In this document: piece by piece, positions 7,855 through 15,549 of the stretch
Numbering within the stretch: position 1 is the stretch's first letter
Layout of the letters: each line of letters opens with the position of its first letter
DNA from: an uncultured Rubrobacteraceae bacterium
GTDB taxonomy: Bacteria; Actinomycetota; Rubrobacteria; Rubrobacterales; Rubrobacteraceae
DNA length: 53,752 nucleotides
NCBI GenBank assembly: GCA_902806015.1
Contig: CADCUZ010000012.1
Coordinates: forward strand, 1-53,752
Direction: 5' to 3'
Notes under the pieces: model-generated
What the model was told of the DNA's origin: nothing
Database searches by the model: none
What the model saw: the letters and a program-made list of their open reading frames with translations, nothing else
Made by a program: the position numbers and the translations under genes

Positions 7855-8502
7855 TTACCGCTCCACCTCCTGCTCGCTCGCGCGCAACAGCGCCTCAACG
7901 GCCGCTTCCCAGGTCGGGAGTCCCATGCGAACTTTGTAGTTATAGAGCCCATCGAAAGCATCTCTGCGCAGCCGGATCCAGGCGCTGTTGGGGAAGTAAT
8001 GCTCCATCGTCTCCTTCCACAACCGAACCGGCAACCGGAACTGCGCCTCTTTCTCCCAGGAGATCCGGGCGATCTGTAACCCTCCGCCCTCCCCCGCATA
8101 AAAGACCGTGCCGCTGAACAAGAACTCCAGCGGCACCTCGCCGCTTTCGAGGGCGTGGAAGTACTTGGCCGAGACTACCTCGAAGTCGTAGGTACACGTA
8201 ACAGGCATGTCGACGACCGTGCTCCCCGAGAACGGGGGAACCTGTAGGATAGTATGGGTCCACAACAAGCTGCGCAACGTACTCCCCCACCTGTGCGGCT
8301 CGCCGAACACCTCAAGAAGCCCTTCCTGCTCCGCCGCATCGTAGTGCCGCTGCGTCGCCGCGATCCGAACCTGGGTGCTAAGCGCGACGGAACGGATGGG
8401 TTCTTCTCCCAGGTTCTCGATGCGCAGCTTGAAGAGGAGGCTCGGAACGGCGGCAAACTCGAGAACTTCGGCACCCTCTATCCCGAAATCCAGGTCAGGC
8501 AC
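7855..8502 (-). CDS. DUF6084-like hydrogenase accessory protein
   Basis: A 215-residue protein starting VPDLDFGIEGAEVLEF. Its middle holds beta-strand patterns (LLFKLRIENLGEEPIRSVAL, MPVTCTYDFEVVSAKYFHAL, LEFLFSGTVFYAG) typical of an immunoglobulin-like beta-sandwich. It ends with helical segments (RLRRDAFDGLYNYKVR). I recall this pattern as the DUF6084 family of actinobacterial hydrogenase operons. I chose GTG at 8502 because AGAGGAG lies 6 bases upstream; the frame is open further upstream to 8610, but that part includes a hairpin and has no similar site. Function unknown; a structural or assembly role is inferred. Confidence 0.82.
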   Translation of the reverse strand: MPDLDFGIEGAEVLEFAAVPSLLFKLRIENLGEEPIRSVALSTQVRIAATQRHYDAAEQEGLLEVFGEPHRWGSTLRSLLWTHTILQVPPFSGSTVVDMPVTCTYDFEVVSAKYFHALESGEVPLEFLFSGTVFYAGEGGGLQIARISWEKEAQFRLPVRLWKETMEHYFPNSAWIRLRRDAFDGLYNYKVRMGLPTWEAAVEALLRASEQEVER

Positions 8503-8588
8503 GGAGTGCTCCTCTGAACGGGAGTCCACTCTTGGCTTTCGCGCTTGGGATGTCAATCCTCCTCGTTCCCTTATTTCGCCGCAAGGAA

Positions 8589-8635
8589 CGTAGAAGGCCA
8601 AGCAGCCCAACTCTCGTGCCTCTTGGCCTTCTACG
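8589..8635. repeat. 14-bp perfect inverted repeat inside the hydrogenase operon
   Basis: CGTAGAAGGCCAAG (8589-8602) is repeated inverted at 8622-8635 with a 19-base loop. It lies in the only long gap (8503-8692) between two genes of the accessory block. The RNA would form a very stable stem without a following T tract, so RNA processing, stabilisation or attenuation are more likely than simple termination. A DNA-bound operator is also possible. Confidence 0.75.
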
Positions 8636-8692
8636 CCCTAGTTCCGGCCCCACAACGGTGCCCGGTTCGTGACCGCGCCGCCGGCCAGGTCC

Positions 8693-8935
8693 TTACGGCG
8701 CCGGCAGGACCGGGCTGTTCGGGTCTATCGGGTTCCTCTGCTCGGGGTTGATGCCCGTGGCTAGCCGCATCGTAGCCTTGGCTTGAGGACGCCCCGCCTG
8801 GTTCTCGCCGGTGTAGTAGATGCCGGGGTCCCCCTCGATACCACCAGGCTCGTTGCCCGCGTTTACCCCCGGCGTGTGCGAAGGTGCATCCATCTTCACG
8901 TCCGGCTTTCCTACCTTCAGGTTATCCTTCCACAT
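8693..8935 (-). CDS. Small hydrophilic hydrogenase-operon protein (80 aa)
   Basis: The ATG at 8935 has GGAAAGGAG 7 bases upstream, which decides the start over the longer frame to 9004. The product starts MWKDNLKVGKPDVKM and is rich in Gly, Pro, Asn and Asp (SHTPGVNAGNEPGG, EGDPGIYYTGENQAG, GINPEQRNPIDPNSPV), with no hydrophobic core. It looks largely unstructured. Such a protein may wrap around a partner or act as an assembly factor. No known motif. The position between the DUF5947-like gene and the 190-bp hairpin-containing gap ties it to the structural genes. Confidence 0.75.
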   Translation of the reverse strand: MWKDNLKVGKPDVKMDAPSHTPGVNAGNEPGGIEGDPGIYYTGENQAGRPQAKATMRLATGINPEQRNPIDPNSPVLPAP

Positions 8936-8987
8936 CCGTCTCTCCTTTCCTCGTACTCTGTTGTACCCCTTGATCGGTGGACAGGCC

Positions 8988-9668
8988 TCAACCTTTCCTC
9001 CCAACCTTTTTGGAGCGCCTCCTCAACGCCTCGAAGAACCGATCTATCTCCTCCCAGACCTCCTGTCCGCCGCTCAGGCCCCTCCAGTGGATCCGGATGA
9101 GGCCCACCAGGCTATAGCACTCGTCTATGGGGACCAGAAAGTACTCCCTCGTTCCCCGCACCCGGTTTATCAGGAGTGCCTCCGCGTCCCGCTCCATCTC
9201 CTTCAGCACCGGGTTGCCTTCCTCCAGCTCTTCCCAGGCGCTCAGCTCCAGGAGCGACTCCGTCGGTCCCATCGGGCTTGGATAGAACGCTGCAACCCTC
9301 TCGACGGGCGTGCTGTGAAAGAAGAACGCCATGTCCACCGGTATGCGCAGGCTCGCCCACTGCACGTCGCTCATCTCGAAGTCCTCGATGGACAGGCAGC
9401 GGTCAGGTACGAGCCTCAGTTTGCCTTCGCTCGCCGCTTCTTTGTCGAAGAGGATGGAGCACGGTCGGCAGGCGCACATGATCTCCCGCGTGGAGACGTT
9501 CAGGAGATGCCGATGCTCGGGAGGTATTGGCTCGCTGCACAGCTCACAACTCTCCGGGACGGCCTGCTTCTGGGCCACCGCCTCCACCGCCTTCTCAGAC
9601 TGCTCCTGAGCGAACCTACGCAGCGAGGAGAAAGCGGAGAAGGTCTTCCCGTTGCCCTGCCCGACCAT
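8988..9668 (-). CDS. DUF5947-like hydrogenase accessory protein
   Basis: A 226-residue protein with an N-terminal helical region and a cysteine motif CELCSEPIPPEHRHLLN, followed by STREIMCACRPCSILFD. Together these could bind zinc or an iron-sulfur cluster. The rest carries RIPVDMAFFFHSTPVERVAA, FYPSPMGPTESLLE and VPIDECYSLVGLIRIHWRG. I recall this pattern as the DUF5947 family found in actinobacterial group 1h hydrogenase operons. It starts 4 bases after the NifU/Rieske-like gene, so they are co-translated. Function unknown; electron transfer or assembly is inferred from the metal motif and neighbours. Confidence 0.87.
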   Translation of the reverse strand: MVGQGNGKTFSAFSSLRRFAQEQSEKAVEAVAQKQAVPESCELCSEPIPPEHRHLLNVSTREIMCACRPCSILFDKEAASEGKLRLVPDRCLSIEDFEMSDVQWASLRIPVDMAFFFHSTPVERVAAFYPSPMGPTESLLELSAWEELEEGNPVLKEMERDAEALLINRVRGTREYFLVPIDECYSLVGLIRIHWRGLSGGQEVWEEIDRFFEALRRRSKKVGRKG

Positions 9669-9672
9669 TACC

Positions 9673-10581
9673 TCAGCCCACCGCGCTCGGCAAGGCGATC
9701 TTTACTATGCCTTCCTCGCTCACTAACAGGGGGATGGGATCCAGGTATAGCTGCGGAGCATCCAGGCACCTCCCGGCCCGGCGCACGTCGTAGCGCAGCC
9801 CACATCCCGAGCAGCTCAACTCGGCTCCCTTCAGGCTACCTTCTTCCAGCGATTCTCCGCAGCCGGGGCAGAGGTCACGGTAGGCGTAGAAGTCATCCTC
9901 CAGCTTCACGAAGAGCACCGGCTCGCCGGAGATCTTCTTTACCAGCATCCCGCCGCCCACCAGCATCCCGCCGCCGCGGAGTTGGGGTAGCCCACCGACG
10001 ACCGTCCAGGAAGTTCCATTCTCTTCCGCCTGCTTTTTCTCCTTCTTACGCAACGTGGGCCCTGCTACGAGGGTCGGCGCCGGCTTGGGCTCGGCCACGC
10101 CCTCGGCCTCGATCCCCTCCAGGTCCGGGGCAGCCTTCTGTACGGCTTCCTCTATCGCCAGCTTGAGCGTCATGGAGGAGGATGGACAGCCGTCGCAACT
10201 CCCCTGCAGTCGCAAGCGTGCCACGCCCCCTTCCACCCCCAACAGCTCCACGTTCCCCCCGTGGGAGTGCAGGTAGGGGCGTACCTCTTCGAGGGCCTTC
10301 ATTACCCGCGTCTCCACGTCCAGCGGGTGCAACCCGTGCAGGAGCAACAGGTGCGAGACCAGCTCGTCCCCGGCGAGGGCCTCGAAGGTCCTCTCGCGCT
10401 CCTCGCCCCCAGCAACCACCTCCATCATGCGCGCCAGACCCTCGCCATAGAGATCCAGAAGAACCTGTACCACCTCCGCTGCCTTGGTCCTGGCGTTCGG
10501 ATCTTTGAGGGATTCGATCTCCTCTAGCAGCGTCTCCATCCTGGCGACCCGCTCTTGTAGTCCCTGGTCGTCTAAAAGCAC
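9673..10581 (-). CDS. NifU-domain/Rieske-like fusion, probable hydrogenase electron carrier
   Basis: A 302-residue two-domain protein. Residues 90-165 are a NifU C-terminal domain with YLHSHGGNVELL and GSCDGCPSS (Cys129, Cys132), which binds a [4Fe-4S] cluster. After a charged linker, residues 190-300 follow a Rieske-ferredoxin layout. The usual CxH...CxxH ligands are replaced by CPGC (238, 241) and CSGC (257, 260), so the site has four cysteines, as in rubredoxin or a [2Fe-2S] ferredoxin. Related genes beside group 1h/2a hydrogenases are proposed to take electrons from the small subunit to quinone. The linker to the second domain carries a duplicated GGGMLV. Confidence 0.9.
   Translation of the reverse strand: MLLDDQGLQERVARMETLLEEIESLKDPNARTKAAEVVQVLLDLYGEGLARMMEVVAGGEERERTFEALAGDELVSHLLLLHGLHPLDVETRVMKALEEVRPYLHSHGGNVELLGVEGGVARLRLQGSCDGCPSSSMTLKLAIEEAVQKAAPDLEGIEAEGVAEPKPAPTLVAGPTLRKKEKKQAEENGTSWTVVGGLPQLRGGGMLVGGGMLVKKISGEPVLFVKLEDDFYAYRDLCPGCGESLEEGSLKGAELSCSGCGLRYDVRRAGRCLDAPQLYLDPIPLLVSEEGIVKIALPSAVG
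9941..9976. repeat. Tandem 18-bp duplication inside the NifU/Rieske-like gene
   Basis: Two adjacent 18-bp copies (9941-9958 and 9959-9976) differ at one base and encode GGGMLV twice at residues 203-214. The in-frame duplication lengthens the entry to the Rieske-like domain by six residues. Probably a recent slippage event. Confidence 0.85.
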
Positions 10582-10598
10582 CCCAAAACCCTTCTAGG

Positions 10599-10627
10599 AG
10601 GCGGGCCCCATAGCGTGGGACCCGCCT
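10599..10627. repeat. Strong hairpin between hydrogenase structural and accessory genes
   Basis: AGGCGGG (10599-10605) pairs with CCCGCCT (10621-10627), and inside it CCCA pairs with TGGG across a 5-base loop. It lies 28 bases after the large-subunit stop on the minus strand and is followed by GGGTTTTGGGG before the next start. It could act as a partial terminator or protect the 3' end of the structural-gene mRNA, giving more subunits than accessory proteins. Inference. Confidence 0.7.
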
Positions 10628-10654
10628 GGTTGCATGTTCGCCTGGCTTACAGCT

Positions 10655-12448
10655 CTACTCCACACCTATTCCCAGCGTCGGGGAGTGCCGCCTCTCGAGT
10701 ATCTTGCCCTTGCCCGAGTACATGTGCACCCCGCAAGGCAGGCACGGATCGTAGCTGCGCACGGTGCGCATGATGTCGATACCCTTGAAGTCGTCGGGGC
10801 CGTTCTCCTCGAAGATCGGAAGTCCCTGCACCGCATCCTCGTAAGGACCGGGGGTGCCGTACCAGTCCCTGGGGCTCGCGTTCCACGGCGTGGGCGGGTA
10901 GGGGTGGTAGTTGGCGATCTTGCCGTCCCGGATCACCATGTGGTGCGAGAGGACCCCGCGCACCGCCTCGTGGAACCCGCAGCCGATCGCGTCGTCGGGC
11001 ACCTCGAACTCCTGGAAGGTCTGGACATCTCCCGCACGCACGTGATCGAGCGCCTTCTCCACAAAGTAGGCCGCGCACGCCGCCGAGTAGGCCAGGAAGT
11101 AGACCCGCGCCCTGGTCCGCTCGAGGGTGTTGTTGTACTGAGGCACCTTCCACTCGAGCCGTGTCTCGGGCCCGCCGACCGACCTGGGCAGGTAGATCTC
11201 GACGCTGTTGCCGGTGGCGGCCCTGACGTAGCCGATGTCCACCAGCTTGGCGAGCGCCGTCGCCCACAGCCGGGCTATCGGCCCGCCACCGGTATCGAGC
11301 GCCAGGTAGTCCCCGGTCCGCTCGTCGTACCAGCGCGGACTCTGGACCCAGCTATAGTTACCCCCGTTCAGGTCCCGCTTCTGGGGCTTGGGGATCGTGG
11401 TCTGGTTCCACGGGTGCCGCTTGTCCACCGGGTTGCCCAGAGGGTCGTGGGTTACGAACGTCTCCTCGTCCTGCCAATCATCATAGTAGGAGGAACCGAG
11501 CAGGATGCGGATGCCCAGGTTTATGTCCACCAGGTTGGTAGTCACCAACTCACCGTCCACGACGATGCCGGGCGTGACGAACATGGCGTCGCCCCATTGC
11601 TGCATGTTCTCGTACGTGTAGTCCACTACGTCCGGATCCTGGAACGACCCCCAGCAGCCGAGCAAGACGCGCCGATTACCGACCTCTTCGTAGCCCGGCA
11701 GCGCTTCGTAGAAGAAATCCATGAGGTCGTCGAACATGGGGACGGCCTTCTTCACGAAGTCCATGTACTCCATCAGCCGGGTGAGATAGTCCGTGAAGAT
11801 TTGGGACGTTCCCATAGTTCCCGTGCCACCCGGATACAGCGTCGAGGGATGCACGTGCCGCCCCTCCATCAGGCAGAACATGTGCCGGGTCACGCGGCTC
11901 ATCTTCAGCGCCTCTTTGTACGTATCCCCGGTGAACGGGTTCAACGACCGCATGATGTCGCCGATGGTACGAAGGCCGTGGATGCTGGCGTTCGGGGCGT
12001 CCGTCCGCTCCGCCTGCTGCCACACGCTCGGGTTGGTCTCCTTGACCATGTTCTCGCAGAAATCCACGCCCACCAGGTTGTCCTGGAAGATGGTGTGGTC
12101 GAACATGTACTCGGCGGCCTCGCCCAGGTTGTAGATCCACTCGGCCAGCGGCGGCATCTTTATCCCGTAGGCCATGTTCTGGGCGTAGACCGAGCAGACG
12201 GCGTGGTTGTCACCGCAGATGCCGCAGATGCGGCTGGTGATGAAATGCGAGTCGCGCGGGTCCTTACCCTTCATGAAGACGCTGTAGCCGCGGAAGACGG
12301 AGGAGGTGGTCTTGCACTCGACCACTTCCCGATTGTCGAAGTCTATCTTGGTGTAGATCCCGAGGTTCCCGATGATCCTGGTGATCGGGTCCCACGACAT
12401 CTCCGTAAGGTTCCTGGATTCGGCGCCGACTTCCTCTCGGATAGCCAC
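10655..12448 (-). CDS. hhyL: [NiFe]-hydrogenase large subunit, actinobacterial group 1h type
   Basis: This is the catalytic subunit that oxidises H2, probably at atmospheric concentrations. The 597-residue protein holds the nickel ligands in SRICGICGDNHAVCS (Cys75, Cys78) and in DPCLPCGVH (Cys569, Cys572, His575). The RICGICGDNH form and the tail MYSGKGKILERRHS after His575 match group 1h (formerly group 5). The 22-residue tail would be removed by the protease of this operon. The start is GTG at 12448 with an AGGAAGGGGAAG site upstream. The gene follows the small subunit by 15 bases. Subgroup assignment is by motif memory, not by a tree. Confidence 0.95.
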   Translation of the reverse strand: MAIREEVGAESRNLTEMSWDPITRIIGNLGIYTKIDFDNREVVECKTTSSVFRGYSVFMKGKDPRDSHFITSRICGICGDNHAVCSVYAQNMAYGIKMPPLAEWIYNLGEAAEYMFDHTIFQDNLVGVDFCENMVKETNPSVWQQAERTDAPNASIHGLRTIGDIMRSLNPFTGDTYKEALKMSRVTRHMFCLMEGRHVHPSTLYPGGTGTMGTSQIFTDYLTRLMEYMDFVKKAVPMFDDLMDFFYEALPGYEEVGNRRVLLGCWGSFQDPDVVDYTYENMQQWGDAMFVTPGIVVDGELVTTNLVDINLGIRILLGSSYYDDWQDEETFVTHDPLGNPVDKRHPWNQTTIPKPQKRDLNGGNYSWVQSPRWYDERTGDYLALDTGGGPIARLWATALAKLVDIGYVRAATGNSVEIYLPRSVGGPETRLEWKVPQYNNTLERTRARVYFLAYSAACAAYFVEKALDHVRAGDVQTFQEFEVPDDAIGCGFHEAVRGVLSHHMVIRDGKIANYHPYPPTPWNASPRDWYGTPGPYEDAVQGLPIFEENGPDDFKGIDIMRTVRSYDPCLPCGVHMYSGKGKILERRHSPTLGIGVE

Positions 12449-12463
12449 TCTGTCTTCCCCTTC

Positions 12464-13573
<1,110 letters not shown>

Positions 13574-13860
13574 GAACCACTCCTCCTTCCCACCTCGCGT
13601 CCCCACGCACACTTGCACCTTCGGAAAAAAAGGCTCCTACGCCCAATACTCACTTAGTACGCCTGGATAGACTTCTGCTCTTGCAACCGTAAAGGCTGCA
13701 GCGTAACGCCAAGAGCGACACCTACCTTTCCCCTGCCCGGGTCGTGACCCGCTACCCGCAGCGCCTTCGGCGAGTCCCCACTCGCATTGCGAATTGATTG
13801 CGCATCATACGCTATTATGATTTCCCGTACAAGACCTGGCGGCGCGAACGGGGAGGCAAC
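13574..13860. promoter_or_regulatory. Divergent intergenic region between hydrogenase operon and glutaredoxin-like gene
   Basis: This 287-bp gap must hold the promoter of the 13-kb hydrogenase operon (leftwards) and that of the glutaredoxin-like gene (rightwards). Rightwards, TATTAT at 13813-13818 is a fair -10 box with TTGCGA (20 bp away) or TTGATT (13 bp away) upstream, neither at the ideal spacing. Leftwards I find no convincing pair of boxes; TTGCAA lies upstream of TACTAA at too long a spacing, so an alternative sigma factor or activator may be used. A run of seven A lies near 13627. Confidence 0.4.
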
Positions 13861-14100
13861 GTGGCAGATCGACCACCGGAGGCCCAGCTCTACGCATCGG
13901 CGGGTTGCCCCTACAGCGAGGCCGCCCGCGAGGACCTGGAATGGCGCGGCGTCGAGTTCGTCGAGTACGACGTGGAGAGAGACCCGGAGGCGCGGGGGCG
14001 GATGCTGGAGCTTACCGGCGGCAACAGGACCGTGCCCGTCGTGGTCGAGGAGGGCAAGCCCGTCCGGATCGGCTGGATGGGCCAGGGTTGCGCGGTGTAG
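13861..14100 (+). CDS. Small glutaredoxin-like protein with C-terminal Cys-Ala-Val
   Basis: A 79-residue thioredoxin-fold protein: QLYASAGCPYSEAAREDL carries the redox motif CPYS (Cys16), and RTVPVVVEEGKPV is the cis-Pro region. The last residues GQGCAV place a second Cys three positions from the end. This recalls the glutaredoxin-like 'UXX-star' (seleno)protein families, named, as I understand it, for a selenocysteine followed by two residues and the stop; here the codon is TGC, so it is the Cys form. I chose GTG at 13861 because GGGGAGG lies 5 bases upstream. It probably reduces disulfides or handles selenium or oxidised thiols; the precise role is unknown. Confidence 0.8.
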   Translation: MADRPPEAQLYASAGCPYSEAAREDLEWRGVEFVEYDVERDPEARGRMLELTGGNRTVPVVVEEGKPVRIGWMGQGCAV

Positions 14101-14129
14101 GGGCAGGTCTGAGATCCGCCCCTACACCG
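14093..14129 (+). terminator. 12-bp stem-loop over the stop codon of the glutaredoxin-like gene
   Basis: CGGTGTAGGGGC (14093-14104) pairs perfectly with 14118-14129 across a 13-base loop that starts AGGTCT. The stem begins two bases after the C-terminal Cys codon and contains the stop codon. There is no T tract, and the gene meets hemB head-on, so the hairpin could end both transcripts. An alternative reading as a former selenocysteine-insertion element is given in the findings. Confidence 0.6.
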
Positions 14130-14161
14130 GCCCCTACCGCGCCGTCAAAAAGCGGCGGTCC

Positions 14162-15139
14162 TCAGGACAACCAGCGGGCCACGTCAGGGGCGAAGTACGT
14201 GACGATGACGCCGGCCCCGGCACGCTTGACGCCGGTCAAAGCCTCCAGGACCGCCGTCTTCTCGTCCAGCCAGCCGTTCTGGGCGGCGGCCTTGATCATG
14301 GCGTACTCACCGCTAACGCTGTAGGCGGCCACGGGCAGGTCGGTCGTCTCCCGCACGCGTCGCAGGACGTCGAGGTACGGCAGGGCGGGCTTGACCATGA
14401 CGATGTCCGCCCCCTCCCCCACGTCGAGCTCGACCTCCATGAGGGCCTCGCGGGCGTTGGCTGGATCCATCTGGTAGGAGCGCCGGTCCCCGAACCGGGG
14501 GGCGCTGTCGGCGGCCTCGCGGAAGGGGCCGTAAAAGGCGGAGGCGTACTTGGCGGCGTAGGCCATGATCGGGGTGTTCTCGAAGCCCTCGTGATCCAGC
14601 TCGGCCCGGACGGCCGCCACCCGGCCGTCCATCATGTCCGACGGGGCGACGATGTCCGCGCCCGCCTCGGCATGGCTAGCCGCCGTGCGGGCGATGAGCT
14701 CCAGGCTCACGTCGTTGAGAACCTGCCCGGTGTCCTTCTCCACGACCCCGCAGTGGCCGTGGCTCGTGTACTCGCACAGGCACACGTCCGTCACGACCAG
14801 CATGTCGGGCACGGCCTCCTTTATGGCCCGGGTGGCGAGCTGGACGATGCCCTCGGGGTCGTAGGCCCCGCTCGCGGCCTCGTCCTTCTCTTCCGGGAGG
14901 CCGAAGAGCAGGACGCCGGGGATGCCCAGCTCGTGGGCGCGCTTGGCCTCCTCGACGGCGTGGTTGATGGAGAGTTGGGAGACGCCGGGCATCGAGCCTA
15001 CGGGGCTCCTCACGTCCTCGCCGACCGTCACGAACATCGGGTAGATAAAGTCCTGCGGCGAGAGCCGCGTCTCGCGCACCAGGCCGCGAATGGCGGCCGT
15101 GCGACGCGTCCTTCGGAGCCTTTGCGTGGGAAATGCCAT
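14162..15139 (-). CDS. hemB: Porphobilinogen synthase (delta-aminolevulinate dehydratase)
   Basis: HemB condenses two 5-aminolevulinate molecules to porphobilinogen in the cytoplasm. The 325-residue protein has the Schiff-base lysine region [12 protein letters not shown] around residue 247 and the zinc-type metal site [14 protein letters not shown] around residues 117-130, with all three cysteines. It therefore belongs to the zinc-dependent class. SGEYAMIK holds another conserved active-site segment. AAGGAGG precedes the ATG by 9 bases. It is the last gene of the haem operon. Secure. Confidence 0.97.
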   Translation of the reverse strand: MAFPTQRLRRTRRTAAIRGLVRETRLSPQDFIYPMFVTVGEDVRSPVGSMPGVSQLSINHAVEEAKRAHELGIPGVLLFGLPEEKDEAASGAYDPEGIVQLATRAIKEAVPDMLVVTDVCLCEYTSHGHCGVVEKDTGQVLNDVSLELIARTAASHAEAGADIVAPSDMMDGRVAAVRAELDHEGFENTPIMAYAAKYASAFYGPFREAADSAPRFGDRRSYQMDPANAREALMEVELDVGEGADIVMVKPALPYLDVLRRVRETTDLPVAAYSVSGEYAMIKAAAQNGWLDEKTAVLEALTGVKRAGAGVIVTYFAPDVARWLS

Positions 15140-15169
15140 AAGAACGGGCCTCCTTGTTACGGAAACGTA

Positions 15170-15544
15170 CTACAGGATCGGGTTTATCATCTTATAAGGA
15201 TACCGCTCGCGCGCTACGGGGCTTCGGCCCCCGAGGAGGTCGAGACAGGGAGTAAATCGAAGTCGGTCGACGCGGCCATCAGGCCCGCCCGCCACGCGCC
15301 TCCGCCGGGGAGTACCCTCCGCCAGGATGCGTGCGTAGATGAGGCCGATCATCGTGCTAAGGAGCGCCCGCGCCAGCATCCATCGCGCGGCGGCGATCCA
15401 GAAGCAGCCCCACACCCAGTATCAGATCCGCAACACCGAGGAGGCGCGAAAGGCCTTCGCGGTCTGCCCACCCCAAAAAAGCCGCGCTCCTGCGGGGGTC
15501 CAGCGTCAAGACGCCCCGATGCTGAGGCTCACCCACCGCGCCAT
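15170..15544 (-). pseudogene. Frame-broken small membrane protein in the haem operon
   Basis: A continuous protein appears only if two frame changes are allowed. From ATG at 15544 (5 bases after the cobA-hemD stop) the frame reads MARWVSLSIGAS and stops. The next frame then reads LDPRRSAAFLGWADREG and SRLLGVADLILGVGLLLDRRR. The first frame resumes as RWMLARALLSTMIGLIYARIL. The pieces form a plausible protein of about 120 residues with two hydrophobic helices. One base seems lost near 15508 and one gained near 15390. It is either a pseudogene or carries two sequencing errors. Family not identified. Confidence 0.5.
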
Positions 15545-15549
15545 CGCCT

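Noticed and set aside
13574..13618. Longer N-terminus of the hydrogenase small subunit from 13618
   Set aside because: The extra residues include the ribosome binding site of the GTG at 13573, and there is no signal peptide in them.
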